A DNA stretch of 64,000 nt, taken from assembly GCF_009604385.1 (NCBI RefSeq), contig NZ_WEGJ01000013.1, positions 97,566 through 161,565 of the forward strand, read 5' to 3'. The DNA comes from Streptomyces smaragdinus. Lineage in GTDB: Bacteria > Actinomycetota > Actinomycetes > Streptomycetales > Streptomycetaceae. Under the pieces are notes generated by a model. The model did no database searches and had not been told where the DNA came from. It saw nothing but the letters and a program-made list of their open reading frames with translations. Both the position numbers and the translations under genes were made by a program. Positions 42,671 to 52,185 of this stretch are shown here, in pieces. Each line of letters begins with the position of its first letter. Within the stretch, counting starts at the first letter, position 1.

Positions 42671-45046
42671 ATGTCCCGTCCCCACCGGTCCCCGGCCGCC
42701 CACCCGCTCCGGACGCCCCGCCGCCCCGCGCACCGAACGGCGCACCGGACCGTACGCCGCTCGGCGGCCCTGCTCGCGGCGGGCATGCTGCTGCCCCTCG
42801 GCGGCTGCAGCACCGGCGACGGCGCCGCGCCAGCCGCGGCCCAGGACATCGCGGTCGCCGCGCGGCAGGAGCTGCGGTCCGGCGGGACGGCCCGCTGGGC
42901 GGTCGACGCCGCGCCGCAGACGTACAACGTCTTCCAGTCGGACTCCTCGGAGGCCACCGAACGGATCGCCGGCGCCGTACTGCCGGCGCTCTTCGTCCTC
43001 GACGAGCGGGGCCGGCCCCGGGCGAATCCCGACTATCTGCGGGGCGCGGAGATCACCGAGCGCACGCCGAAGCAGGTGGTGGTCTACCGGCTCAACCCGA
43101 AGGCGAAGTGGAGCGACGGCCAGCCGATCGCCGTGGAGGACTTCCGGGCCCAGTGGCAGGCGCTGAACGGGAAGGACGCCGCGTACTGGACGGCCCGCAA
43201 CGCCGGGTACGACAAGATCGAGTCGGTCTCCGCGGGCAAGGAGCCCGGCGAGGTGCGGGTCGTCTTCAAGCAGCACTACGCCGACTGGGAGGCGCTGTTC
43301 ACGCCGCTGTACCCGCAGAGCGTGACGGGCAGCCCCGAGGCGTTCAACACCGGCTCGCGCACCCGGCTCGACGTGGTCGCCGGGCCGTTCACGATGGTGC
43401 CGGACACGGGCGACGGCAAGACGCGCAAGAAGGACGGGGACGGGCAGGCCGCCCGGCCGCAGGCGCCAGCCGGGCCGGTGACCCTGGTGCGCAACGCCGC
43501 CTGGTGGGGCCGGCCGGCGCTGCTGGACAGCATCGTCTTCACCGCCGTGCCGCGCGAGGAGCGTGCGGCGGCGCTGCGCGCCGGGAAGGTCGACATCGCC
43601 GAGGTGGACCGGGACCTCGCCCTGGAGGTCAGGCACGCGCTGAAGGAGCAGAAGCGCGCGGCGGCGGCCAAGAACGCGGAGCGCGGCGCCGCCGACGGCA
43701 AGAACAACGACGACCACCCCCAGTCCGGCCAGGGCCGGGCCGGGGCGCCGAACCAGCGGGTCGACGAGGTCCAGGTCGGCGTGGGCCACATGCGGGCCGC
43801 CGAGCGCGAGGCGGCGGCCGGCGACGACAAACCAGCCGACACCGAGCCCGGGGCCGCGAAGCCCGGCGGCGGCAGGCGGGCCGACGCCAAGCCCGGCGAC
43901 GACGCCGAGTCCCCCGCCGCCCGCCTCGCCCGCGCCTACACCATCCACCGGGCCCTGGAGCCCGCGTACACCCAGCTCGCGCTCAACGGCAGCGACGGCC
44001 CCCTGGCCGACGAGCAGGTCCGCCGCGGGGTGGCCCGCGCCATCGACCGCGCCGTCATCGCCCGCAGCGTGCTGGCCCCCCTCGGGCTGCCGGAGGCGCC
44101 CCTGGGCAGCCATCTGCTGATGGGCGCCCAGGAGGGCTACAGCGACCACAGCGCGGCCCTCGGCCGCCAGGACATCGAGGCGGCGCAGGCGCTGATCGCC
44201 GACTCGGGCTGGAAGCAGGGCCCGGTCGGCGGCCCGGGGGCAAAGGACGAGGCGGACCGGCGGGCCGACGACGCCAAGGCCCCCTTCGTCCGCACCCCGC
44301 TGACCACGGGCCCCCCGATCTCCGTGAGCCCCGGCCTCGGCGTACAGCACGGGACGCTCGCCGAGCAGGCGAAGCTGGCGAAGCTCGCGTACGAGTACGG
44401 CGAGGACAGCGAGGAGTACACCCGGGCCCGCAAGAAGGCGCGGGGCCGGATCGACCGGCTGATGCGCGAGAGCTCCCCGCTGCTGCAGGCCGCGGCGAAC
44501 CCCGTGCAGCGGCCGTTCGTCAAGGACGGCAAGCCGCTGACGCTGCGGTTCGTGGTGCCCGAGGACGCCGCGTCCGGGCAGCTGCGCCAGGTCGCCGCGC
44601 GGATCGTGCGGATGCTGGACAACGTGGGCGTGCGCACCGAGGTCGTGCAGACCGGCAGCGCCGGCTACTTCCGTGACTTCATCGCCTCCGGCGACTACGA
44701 CCTGGCCCTGTACTCCTGGCCCGGCACCGCCTACCCGGCGACCGACGCCCGCCCCATCTACGCCAAGCCCGTCCCCTCGGCCGACGGCTCGCTGATGGTC
44801 GCGCAGAACTACACCCGCGTCGGTACGGACGAGATCGACCGCCTGATGGACAAGGCCGCCGGGGAGCTGGACGACCGGGTCGCCCGGGACCTGCTGTCCC
44901 GCGCGGACGCCCGGATCTGGGCGGCGGCCGGCTCCGTACCGCTCTACCAGCGCCCAGAGCTGGTCGCGGTGAAGAAGGACCTGCGCAACGCCGGCGCCTT
45001 CGGCTTCGCGACCCCCCGCTACCAGGACATCGGCTACCGGCGGTAA
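42671..45046 (+). CDS. Orphan family 5 peptide-binding lipoprotein of an ABC importer
   Basis: 791-aa extracytoplasmic solute-binding protein (SBP_bac_5). After an Arg-rich N-terminus with RR (possible Tat export) comes a hydrophobic segment and lipobox LGGC. The binding domain starts at GGTARWAVDAAPQTYNVFQ and includes KWSDGQPIAVEDFRAQWQALNG and LYPQSV. A polar, Lys/Ala/Asp-rich insert of about 100 residues (about 325-425) interrupts it, and a second polar stretch lies near 530-550, making it about 250 residues longer than the Dpp-type binding proteins downstream. No permease or ATPase follows; a terminator and typA do. I chose the ATG at 42671 with GGAGGTAAAGG upstream over the longer frame. 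Confidence 0.87.
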   Translation: MSRPHRSPAAHPLRTPRRPAHRTAHRTVRRSAALLAAGMLLPLGGCSTGDGAAPAAAQDIAVAARQELRSGGTARWAVDAAPQTYNVFQSDSSEATERIAGAVLPALFVLDERGRPRANPDYLRGAEITERTPKQVVVYRLNPKAKWSDGQPIAVEDFRAQWQALNGKDAAYWTARNAGYDKIESVSAGKEPGEVRVVFKQHYADWEALFTPLYPQSVTGSPEAFNTGSRTRLDVVAGPFTMVPDTGDGKTRKKDGDGQAARPQAPAGPVTLVRNAAWWGRPALLDSIVFTAVPREERAAALRAGKVDIAEVDRDLALEVRHALKEQKRAAAAKNAERGAADGKNNDDHPQSGQGRAGAPNQRVDEVQVGVGHMRAAEREAAAGDDKPADTEPGAAKPGGGRRADAKPGDDAESPAARLARAYTIHRALEPAYTQLALNGSDGPLADEQVRRGVARAIDRAVIARSVLAPLGLPEAPLGSHLLMGAQEGYSDHSAALGRQDIEAAQALIADSGWKQGPVGGPGAKDEADRRADDAKAPFVRTPLTTGPPISVSPGLGVQHGTLAEQAKLAKLAYEYGEDSEEYTRARKKARGRIDRLMRESSPLLQAAANPVQRPFVKDGKPLTLRFVVPEDAASGQLRQVAARIVRMLDNVGVRTEVVQTGSAGYFRDFIASGDYDLALYSWPGTAYPATDARPIYAKPVPSADGSLMVAQNYTRVGTDEIDRLMDKAAGELDDRVARDLLSRADARIWAAAGSVPLYQRPELVAVKKDLRNAGAFGFATPRYQDIGYRR

Positions 45047-45074
45047 CGCATCTGGCATCATCCGTCACAGCGCG

Positions 45075-45098
45075 CGGCCGGACCCCCGGGTCCGGCCG
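45075..45098 (+). terminator. Hairpin terminator after the orphan binding protein
   Basis: CGGCCGGACCC-CC-GGGTCCGGCCG, perfect 11-bp stem with a 2-nt loop, 28 bp after the stop. Confidence 0.78.
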
Positions 45099-45261
45099 TG
45101 TGGCGTCGCACACGGCCGTTCGGCCCTGGGCGGGCGGTATCCTCCGGGGCCCGTAAAATGGGGTGAGGCCGCGGCTTGTCCTGCCCGGCAACGGTGAGGT
45201 GCAGACGCTGTCCCCAGCGGGTGCCCGCCGACTTCACGATTCCGGGAGAAGCGCCGCACGT

Positions 45262-47175
45262 ATGGCTGTCACTCAGCGCCACGATATCCGCAATGTCGCC
45301 ATCGTCGCCCATGTCGACCACGGCAAGACGACCCTGGTCGACGCGATGCTCAAGCAGGCGGGCGCGTTCGCCGCCCACCAGCTGGAGTCGGTCGACGACC
45401 GGGTGATGGACTCCAACGACCTCGAGCGCGAGAAGGGCATCACCATTCTCGCCAAGAACACCGCGGTCAAGTACCACCCCAAGGAGGGTGGCGACCCGAT
45501 CACCATCAACATCATCGACACCCCCGGCCACGCCGACTTCGGCGGTGAGGTCGAGCGCGGCCTGTCGATGGTCGACGCGGTCGTGCTGCTGGTGGACGCC
45601 TCCGAGGGCCCGCTGCCGCAGACCCGCTTCGTGCTGCGCAAGGCCCTGCAGGCCCGGATGCCCGTCATCCTGTGCATCAACAAGACGGACCGCCCCGACA
45701 GCCGCATCGACGAGGTCGTCAACGAGACGTACGACCTCTTCCTCGACCTGGACGCGGACGAGGAGCAGATCGAGTTCCCCATCGTCTACGCCTGCGCCCG
45801 CGACGGCGTCGCCTCGCTGACCAAGCCGGCCGACGGCACGGTCCCGCAGGACTCGCAGAACCTGGAGCCGTTCTTCTCCACCATCCTGGACACGGTCCCG
45901 GCCCCGTCGTACGAGGAGGACGGCCCGCTCCAGGCGCACGTCACCAACCTCGACGCCGACAACTTCCTCGGCCGTATCGCGCTGCTCCGCGTGGAGCAGG
46001 GCGAGCTGCGCAAGGGCCAGACCGTCGCGTGGATCAAGCGCGACGGCTCGGTGCAGAACGTGCGCATCAGCGAGCTGATGATGACCGAGGCGCTCACCCG
46101 CAAGCCCGCCGAGAAGGCCGGCCCCGGTGACATCTGCGCCGTCGCCGGTATCCCCGACATCATGATCGGCGAGACCCTGGCGGACCCGGAGAACCCGGTC
46201 GCGCTGCCGCTGATCACGGTCGACGAGCCGGCGATCTCCATGACCATCGGTACGAACACCTCCCCGCTGGTCGGCCGCGGCGGCACCGGCAAGGGCGCCG
46301 GGAACAAGGCGGCCGTCAAGGACCGCAAGGTCACCGCGCGCCAGGTCAAGGACCGCCTCGACCGCGAGCTCGTCGGCAACGTGTCGCTGCGGGTGCTGGA
46401 CACCGAGCGCCCCGACGCCTGGGAGGTGCAGGGCCGCGGCGAGCTGGCCCTCGCCATCCTGGTGGAGCAGATGCGCCGGGAGGGCTACGAGCTGACCGTC
46501 GGCAAGCCCCAGGTCGTCACCAAGGAGGTCGACGGCAAGGTCCACGAGCCCGTCGAGCGGATGACCGTCGACGTGCCCGAGGAGCACATGGGCGCGGTCA
46601 CGCAGCTCATGGGCACCCGCAAGGGCCGGATGGACAACATGTCCAACCACGGCTCGGGCTGGGTCCGGATGGAGTTCGTCGTCCCGTCCCGCGGCCTGAT
46701 CGGCTTCCGTACGGAGTTCCTCACCAACACCCGCGGCACGGGCATCGCCCACTCGATCCACGAGGGCCACGAGCCCTGGTTCGGCCCCCTGCAGACCCGT
46801 AACAACGGCTCGCTGGTCGCGGACCGGGCCGGCGCGGTCACCGCGTTCGCCATGACGAACCTGCAGGAGCGCGGCGTGCTCTTCACCGAGCCGGGCACCG
46901 AGGTGTACGAGGGCATGATCGTCGGTGAGAACTCGCGCGCCGACGACATGGACGTGAACATCACCAAGGAGAAGAAGCTCACCAACATGCGCTCCGCCTC
47001 GGCCGACACCTTCGAGGCGATCGTGCCGCCGCGCAAGCTCTCCCTGGAGCAGTCCCTGGAGTTCTGCCGCGACGACGAGTGCGTCGAGGTGACGCCGGAG
47101 GCGGTCCGTATCCGCAAGGTCAACCTGGACGCCCGCGAGCGCGCCCGCGCGGCCTCGCGCGCCAAGCACGGCTGA
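45262..47175 (+). CDS. typA: Ribosome-associated GTPase TypA/BipA
   Basis: 637-aa translational GTPase of the EF-G/LepA group that acts on ribosomes under stress and in 50S assembly. G1 is AHVDHGKTT (about 14-22), switch-I KGIT is in EREKGITILAKNT, G3 is DTPGHADFGGEVERG and G4 is NKTDRPD. Domain II, III and V regions and the TypA-specific C-terminus (RGTGIAHSIHEGHEPW, NITKEKKLTNMRSASADTFEAIVPPRKLSLEQSLEFCRDDECVEVTPEAVRIRK) are complete. The ATG at 45262 gives the standard N-terminus MAVTQRHDIRNVAIVAHV. The basic residues near the end are normal. Hairpins flank it on both sides, so it is monocistronic. Confidence 0.97.
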   Translation: MAVTQRHDIRNVAIVAHVDHGKTTLVDAMLKQAGAFAAHQLESVDDRVMDSNDLEREKGITILAKNTAVKYHPKEGGDPITINIIDTPGHADFGGEVERGLSMVDAVVLLVDASEGPLPQTRFVLRKALQARMPVILCINKTDRPDSRIDEVVNETYDLFLDLDADEEQIEFPIVYACARDGVASLTKPADGTVPQDSQNLEPFFSTILDTVPAPSYEEDGPLQAHVTNLDADNFLGRIALLRVEQGELRKGQTVAWIKRDGSVQNVRISELMMTEALTRKPAEKAGPGDICAVAGIPDIMIGETLADPENPVALPLITVDEPAISMTIGTNTSPLVGRGGTGKGAGNKAAVKDRKVTARQVKDRLDRELVGNVSLRVLDTERPDAWEVQGRGELALAILVEQMRREGYELTVGKPQVVTKEVDGKVHEPVERMTVDVPEEHMGAVTQLMGTRKGRMDNMSNHGSGWVRMEFVVPSRGLIGFRTEFLTNTRGTGIAHSIHEGHEPWFGPLQTRNNGSLVADRAGAVTAFAMTNLQERGVLFTEPGTEVYEGMIVGENSRADDMDVNITKEKKLTNMRSASADTFEAIVPPRKLSLEQSLEFCRDDECVEVTPEAVRIRKVNLDARERARAASRAKHG

Positions 47176-47194
47176 CGCCGCGCGACCGCCGCCC

Positions 47195-47232
47195 GCAGGG
47201 GCCGGACCGGGATCTCCCGGACCGGCCCCTGC
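47195..47232 (+). terminator. Hairpin terminator after typA
   Basis: Long stem beginning GCAGGGGCCGG, with one A/A mismatch and a 3-4-nt loop, 19 bp after the stop. Confidence 0.8.
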
Positions 47233-47299
47233 TGCGTTTCCCCGGGAAGCGGGGGGTTACTGTCGTATTTCACCGCTTCGAGAGCGGTTTGCGTCCCGA

Positions 47300-47329
47300 A
47301 TAACGGACCATCGCGTCCGGATAGCGGAC
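47300..47329. promoter_or_regulatory. Direct repeat TANCGGAC with 21-bp period in the leader of the first peptide-importer operon
   Basis: The 377-bp gap 47233-47609 has no gene. It is less GC-rich than its surroundings between 47330 and 47420, as expected of a promoter region. TAACGGAC (47301-47308) and TAGCGGAC (47322-47329) are two helical turns apart, which suits one regulator binding one DNA face. I could not fix the -35 and -10 elements. Confidence 0.3.
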
Positions 47330-47609
47330 TACACGAGTGTGATTTATTACTCATGACCTTGGCGTATGACCCATATTGTCCGAGTTTGGATAGTCGATTT
47401 GGGGCATTGTGACGTCCCCGTCAGAGGCACTGCCGTGACTTTTGGGACTTCTGTGCACAAGGATGGGGCCGATTCAGCTCGGGTCAACGGGCGTAGAACC
47501 GTCCGCGAGCAAAGGGGTCCGGCCCGACGGCCGCTGTCAGGGGTGTCAGCGCCGGTGCGGAACAGCCCCGCTCTCGTAAGAACAGTGGCTTCCTGAGGAG
47601 GAACCCCTC

Positions 47610-49250
47610 ATGCGCGGTGCCAAGAGCGCCAAGTGGGTCGCTGCCGCCATCGTCGTCGCGACGGCGGCGACAGCCTGCGGCAGCAGTGACGATTCCAGCG
47701 GCTCCGGTGGTGGGGGCGGCGGCAATGTCGTCCGGGCCTCCTGGGCCGACCCGCAGAACCCGCTCGAGCCGGCCAACACCAACGAGGTGCAGGGCGGCAA
47801 GGTCCTCGACATGATCTTCGAGGGCCTCAAGGTCTACAACCCGAAGACCGGCGCGGCCGAGGACGCGATGGCCGAGTCCATCGACTCCAAGGACCAGCAG
47901 AACTTCACGATCAAGGTGAAGGACGGCTACAAGTTCTCCGACGGCACCGCCGTCACCGCCAAGTCGTACGTCGACGCCTGGAACTACGGCGCCCTCGTCA
48001 CGAACAAGCAGAACTCGTCGTACTTCTTCTCCGACATCAAGGGCTACGACGAGGTCCACCCGGCCGACGAGACGTCGAAGCCGTCCGCGAAGACCATGTC
48101 CGGTCTGAAGCTGGTGGACGACAGCACCTTCACCGTCGCCCTCAAGACGAAGGCCTCCACCTGGCCGGAGCGCCTGGGCTACAAGGCGTTCGCGCCGCTG
48201 CCCGAGATGTTCTTCACCGACCACGCCGCCTACCTGGCCAAGCCGGTCGGCAACGGCCCGTACAAGGTCGACTCCTACACCAAGGGCACCGGCCTGAAGC
48301 TCTCGGTCAACGAGAACTACGGCGGCGAGTCCAAGCCCGCCAACGACGGCGTCGAGCTCAAGGTGTACACGGACAACAACACCGCGTACAACGACCTCCA
48401 GGCCGGCAACATCGACCTCGTCGACGACATCCCGGCCGCCCAGCTGGGCAACGCCGAGTCGGACCTGCAGGGCCGCTTCATCAACCAGCCGGCCGGCATC
48501 ATCCAGACCGTGTCGTTCCCGCTCTACAAGGGCGAGTGGAACAAGCCGGGCATGGAGAAGGTCCGCCAGGGTCTGTCGATGGCCATCGACCGCGAGGCCA
48601 TCACCAAGCAGATCTTCCAGGGCTCCCGCACCCCGGCCTCCGACCTGACCTCGCCGGCCATCGGCGTCGACGGCGGCTTCAAGGAGGGCCTGGCCGGCGA
48701 CACCGTGAAGTACGACCCGGCGAAGGCCAAGGCCCTGATCACCGAGGGCGGCGGCATCCCCGGCGGCAAGTTCACCATCAGCTCCAACGCCGACACCGGT
48801 TCCCACAAGGACTGGATCGACGCGGTCTGCAACAGCATCAACAAGACCATGGGCGACAACGTCTGCACGGCCAACATGGTCGGCACCTTCGGTGACTTCC
48901 GTAACCAGGTCGTCAACGAGAAGATCGACGGTCTGTTCCGCACCGGCTGGCAGATGGACTACCCGCTGATCGAGAACTTCATCACGCCGCTCTACACCAC
49001 CAACGGTTCGAGCAACGACGCGAAGTACTCCAACCCCAAGGTCGACCAGCTGGTCGCCCAGGCCAACGCGGAGCCCGACACCAAGAAGGCGATCTCGCTC
49101 TTCCAGGACGCCGAGCGCCAGGTCATCGCCGACATGCCGATCATCCCGCTCTGGTACCAGAACGGCACCGCCGGCTACTCGGACCGTGTCGAGAACGTGC
49201 AGCTGAACCCGTTCAGCGTCCCGGTGTTCACCGACATCACCGTCAAGTAA
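47610..49250 (+). CDS. Peptide ABC importer, binding lipoprotein (copy 1)
   Basis: 546-aa family 5 solute-binding lipoprotein. The signal peptide ends at the lipobox ATAC (C23), then a Ser/Gly linker. The fold begins NVVRASWADPQNPLEPANTNEVQGGKVLDMIFEGL and contains YKFSDGTAVTAKSYVDAWNYG, KPVGNGPYKVDSY and MAIDREAITKQIFQGSRTPASDL, all typical of Opp/Dpp binding proteins. GAGGAGGAA precedes the ATG. It leads a five-gene operon (binding protein, two permeases, two ATPases). The operon type matches Streptomyces oligopeptide importers such as BldK, but which peptides it takes up cannot be read from sequence. Its paralogue is at 53428. Confidence 0.93.
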   Translation: MRGAKSAKWVAAAIVVATAATACGSSDDSSGSGGGGGGNVVRASWADPQNPLEPANTNEVQGGKVLDMIFEGLKVYNPKTGAAEDAMAESIDSKDQQNFTIKVKDGYKFSDGTAVTAKSYVDAWNYGALVTNKQNSSYFFSDIKGYDEVHPADETSKPSAKTMSGLKLVDDSTFTVALKTKASTWPERLGYKAFAPLPEMFFTDHAAYLAKPVGNGPYKVDSYTKGTGLKLSVNENYGGESKPANDGVELKVYTDNNTAYNDLQAGNIDLVDDIPAAQLGNAESDLQGRFINQPAGIIQTVSFPLYKGEWNKPGMEKVRQGLSMAIDREAITKQIFQGSRTPASDLTSPAIGVDGGFKEGLAGDTVKYDPAKAKALITEGGGIPGGKFTISSNADTGSHKDWIDAVCNSINKTMGDNVCTANMVGTFGDFRNQVVNEKIDGLFRTGWQMDYPLIENFITPLYTTNGSSNDAKYSNPKVDQLVAQANAEPDTKKAISLFQDAERQVIADMPIIPLWYQNGTAGYSDRVENVQLNPFSVPVFTDITVK

Positions 49251-49279
49251 GGGCCACCGCCCGCACGCAGTAAGCGGCC

Positions 49280-49324
49280 GGCAGCCGGGGTACAGGGGGC
49301 GAACCCCCCTCCACCCCGGCTGCC
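49280..49324 (+). terminator. Nested hairpin between binding-protein and permease genes (attenuator-like)
   Basis: Outer stem GGCAGCCGGGGT with its complement (49280-49291/49313-49324) encloses a GGGGG-CGAA-CCCCC hairpin (49295-49308). Such intercistronic hairpins usually allow partial termination or protect the 5' mRNA, so that more binding protein than transporter is made. Copy 2 of the operon has no equivalent (14-bp gap). Confidence 0.75.
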
Positions 49325-49352
49325 CGCGTGCCTGTCCGCAAGGAGTTCCCCC

Positions 49353-50276
49353 ATGGGGCGCTACGTCATACGACGCCTGCTCCAGATGGTGCCGGTCTTC
49401 CTCGGCACCACCTTCCTGATATTCGCCATGGTGCACGTGCTCGGCGACCCGGTGGCGGCCATGTTCGGCGACCGCACCCCGGATCCGGCCACCGCCGCGG
49501 CGATACGCCACGACCTCGGGCTCGACCTCCCGCTCTGGCAGCAGTACCTGAACTACCTGGGCGACATCGTCCAGGGTGACTTCGGCAAGGCGTTCAACGG
49601 CCAGCCGGTCACCGAGCTGATGGGCACGGCCTTCCCCGTCACCCTCAAGCTCACCCTCGTCGCGATCGTCTTCGAGGCCGTCATCGGCGTCGCCCTCGGC
49701 ATGATCAGCGGTCTGCGCCCCGGCGGCTTCGCCGACAACGGCGCCCTCGCCTTCACCCTGCTGATCATCTCCGTCCCCACCTTCGTGACGGGCTATCTCC
49801 TGCAGTACCTGCTCGGTGTGAAGTGGGGCGTCATCAACGTCTCGGTCTCCAGCGAGACCGGCATCGGCGAGCTGCTGATACCCGGCCTGGTCGTGGCCGG
49901 CGTCTCCCTCGCGTACGTCACCCGCCTCACCCGCACCTCCGTCGCCGAGAACATGCGGACGGACTATCTGCGCACCGCCGTGGCCAAGGGCCTGCCGCGC
50001 CGCCGGGTGGTGGGCGTGCATCTGATGCGCAACTCGCTGATACCCGTGGTCACCTTCGTCGGCGCCGACATCGGCTCGCTGATGGCGGGCGCGATCATCA
50101 CCGAGCGGATCTTCAACATCCACGGCGTGGGCTTCCAGCTCTACAACGGCGTACTGCGCCAGAACGTGCAGACCGTGGTCGGCTTCGTCACCGTGCTGGT
50201 GCTCGTCTTCCTGCTGGCCAACCTGCTCGTGGACCTGCTCTACGCCGTGCTCGACCCGAGGATCCGCTATGCCTGA
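49353..50276 (+). CDS. Peptide ABC importer permease, DppB type (copy 1)
   Basis: 307-aa inner-membrane permease with six helices. The N-terminus MGRYVIRRLLQMVPVFLGTTFLIFAMVHVLGDP is the DppB/OppB signature, and the EAA-like coupling loop is RTAVAKGLPRRRVVGVHLMRNSLIPVVTFVGADIG (about 208-242). AGGAG precedes the ATG. It overlaps the next permease gene by 8 bp, giving coupled translation. Confidence 0.95.
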   Translation: MGRYVIRRLLQMVPVFLGTTFLIFAMVHVLGDPVAAMFGDRTPDPATAAAIRHDLGLDLPLWQQYLNYLGDIVQGDFGKAFNGQPVTELMGTAFPVTLKLTLVAIVFEAVIGVALGMISGLRPGGFADNGALAFTLLIISVPTFVTGYLLQYLLGVKWGVINVSVSSETGIGELLIPGLVVAGVSLAYVTRLTRTSVAENMRTDYLRTAVAKGLPRRRVVGVHLMRNSLIPVVTFVGADIGSLMAGAIITERIFNIHGVGFQLYNGVLRQNVQTVVGFVTVLVLVFLLANLLVDLLYAVLDPRIRYA

Positions 50277-51180
50277 CGTGCTGCAGAAGAACCCGGAGAA
50301 CACCGCCGCCGCCCCGGCCGCCGCCGCCCCGGAGAAGGCCCGCAGCCTGTGGGGCGACGCCGTGGCCACCCTGCTGCGCAGCCCGGTGTTCCTCATATCC
50401 GGCCTGCTGATCCTGCTGCTCCTCACCGTCGCGTTCTGGCCGGGCCTGTTCACCTCGATGAGCCCGTACGACTGCGACCTGGCGCACTCCCGGCAGGGCT
50501 CCGCGCCCGGCCACCCCTTCGGCTTCGACGTCCAGGGCTGCGATGTGTACGCCCGGACGCTGTACGGGGCCAAGGCCTCCGTGGAGGTCGGCGTGTTCGT
50601 CACCGCCGGCGTGTTCCTGCTCGGCGGACTGCTGGGCATGCTGGCCGGCTTCTTCGGCGGCTGGTGGGACTCGCTGCTGTCGCGGATCACCGACATCTTC
50701 TTCGGTATCCCGATCGTGCTCGGCGGTCTGGTCATCCTCTCCGTGATCAAGGCCAACACCGTCTGGCCGGTGATCGGCTTCATGATCGCCTTCGGCTGGC
50801 CGCCCATCGCCCGCGTCGCCCGGGGCTCGGTGATCACGGTCAAGCAGCAGGACTTCGTCCAGGCCGCCAAGGCGCTGGGCGCCGGCAACGGGCGGATCAT
50901 GCTGCGGCACATCGTGCCCAACGCCGTCGCGCCGGTGATCGTCGTGTCGACGATCGCGCTCGGCACGTACATCTCGCTGGAGGCCACCCTGTCCTTCCTC
51001 GGCGTCGGCCTGCAGCCGCCGACCGTCTCGTGGGGCCAGGACATCTCCACCGCCGCCGCCCAGTACCGCAACGCACCGCACATGCTGCTGTGGCCGGCCG
51101 GGGCCCTGAGCCTGACCGTGCTGTCGTTCATCATGCTCGGCGAAGCGGTCCGCGGCGCCCTCGACCCCAAGCAGCGGTGA
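50269..51180 (+). CDS. Peptide ABC importer permease, DppC type (copy 1)
   Basis: 303-aa second permease. A cytoplasmic Ala-rich N-terminus precedes helix 1 (about 40-60). It has the DppC landmark DIFFGIPIVLGGLVILS and the coupling loop AAKALGAGNGRIMLRHIVPNAVAPVIV (about 198-224), ending with MLGEAVRGALDPKQR. The insert SPYDCDLAHSRQGSAPGHPFGFDVQGCDVYARTLYGA is the usual periplasmic loop with a Cys pair. The ATG overlaps the upstream stop by 8 bp. It forms the channel with the DppB-type protein. Confidence 0.95.
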   Translation: MPDVLQKNPENTAAAPAAAAPEKARSLWGDAVATLLRSPVFLISGLLILLLLTVAFWPGLFTSMSPYDCDLAHSRQGSAPGHPFGFDVQGCDVYARTLYGAKASVEVGVFVTAGVFLLGGLLGMLAGFFGGWWDSLLSRITDIFFGIPIVLGGLVILSVIKANTVWPVIGFMIAFGWPPIARVARGSVITVKQQDFVQAAKALGAGNGRIMLRHIVPNAVAPVIVVSTIALGTYISLEATLSFLGVGLQPPTVSWGQDISTAAAQYRNAPHMLLWPAGALSLTVLSFIMLGEAVRGALDPKQR

Positions 51181-51189
51181 GGAGCTGAC

Positions 51190-52185
51190 ATGACCGACAC
51201 CGACAAGACCCCCCTGCTCGAAGTCCGCGACCTGCACGTCGAGTTCCACACCCGCGACGGCGTGGTCAAGGCCGTCAACGGCGTGAACTACTCCGTGGAC
51301 TCCGGCGAGACCCTCGCCGTCCTCGGCGAGTCCGGCTCCGGCAAGTCCGTCACCGCCCAGGCGGTCATGGGCATCCTCGACATGCCGCCCGGGAAGATCC
51401 CGCAGGGCGAGATCCTCTACCGCGGCAAGGACATGCTCACCATGTCCGCCGAGGAGCGGCGCAAGCTGCGCGGCGCGAAGATCGCGATGATCTTCCAGGA
51501 CGCGCTGTCGTCCCTGAACCCCGTGCTGACCGTCGGCTACCAGCTCGGCGAGATGTTCCGGGTGCACCGGGGCATGTCGAAGAAGGACGCGAAGGCCAAG
51601 TCCGTCGAGCTGATGGACCGGGTCCGCATCCCGGCGGCGAAGGCGCGCGTCGACGACTACCCGCACCAGTTCTCCGGCGGTATGCGCCAGCGCATCATGA
51701 TCGCCATGGCGCTGGCCCTCGAGCCGGACCTGATCATCGCCGACGAGCCGACGACCGCCCTGGACGTCACGGTCCAGGCGCAGGTGATGGACCTCCTGGC
51801 CGAGCTCCAGCGCGAGTCCCACATGGGGCTCATCCTCATCACCCACGACCTGGGCGTCGTCGCGGACGTGGCCGACAAGATCGCCGTGATGTACGCGGGC
51901 CGGATCGTCGAGCAGGCCCCCGTCCACGACATCTACAAGCGGCCGGCCCACCCGTACACCCGCGGACTGCTCGACTCGATCCCGCGGCTGGACCAGAAGG
52001 GCCAGGAGCTCTACGCGATCAAGGGCCTGCCGCCCAACCTGCTGCACATCCCCGCCGGCTGCGCCTTCAACCCGCGCTGCCCGATGGCCACCGACCTCTG
52101 CCGTACGGACGTACCCGTGCTCGCGGACGCCGGGGCCGGGCGGCGCAGCGCGTGCCACCACTGGAAGGAGCAGCTCGATGCCTGA
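51190..52185 (+). CDS. Peptide ABC importer ATPase, DppD type (copy 1)
   Basis: 331-aa nucleotide-binding subunit. Walker A GESGSGKS is at 46-53, the signature FSGGMRQR at about 158-165 and Walker B LIIADEPT at about 178-185, followed by the H-loop THDLG. The C-terminal oligopeptide-transporter extension with CAFNPRCPMATDLCR, which can bind an iron-sulfur cluster in some relatives, is present. GAGGAG precedes the ATG, 9 bp after the permease gene. Confidence 0.95.
   Translation: MTDTDKTPLLEVRDLHVEFHTRDGVVKAVNGVNYSVDSGETLAVLGESGSGKSVTAQAVMGILDMPPGKIPQGEILYRGKDMLTMSAEERRKLRGAKIAMIFQDALSSLNPVLTVGYQLGEMFRVHRGMSKKDAKAKSVELMDRVRIPAAKARVDDYPHQFSGGMRQRIMIAMALALEPDLIIADEPTTALDVTVQAQVMDLLAELQRESHMGLILITHDLGVVADVADKIAVMYAGRIVEQAPVHDIYKRPAHPYTRGLLDSIPRLDQKGQELYAIKGLPPNLLHIPAGCAFNPRCPMATDLCRTDVPVLADAGAGRRSACHHWKEQLDA

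Noticed and set aside
41075..45061. 1328-codon minus-strand open frame spanning sdhC, the small gene and the orphan binding protein
   Set aside because: Composition-driven shadow; it crosses divergent genes and several hairpins and has no recognisable family.
47484..51278. 1264-codon frame antisense to the first peptide-importer operon
   Set aside because: Low-complexity His/Val/Gly-rich shadow; the sense genes are well supported.
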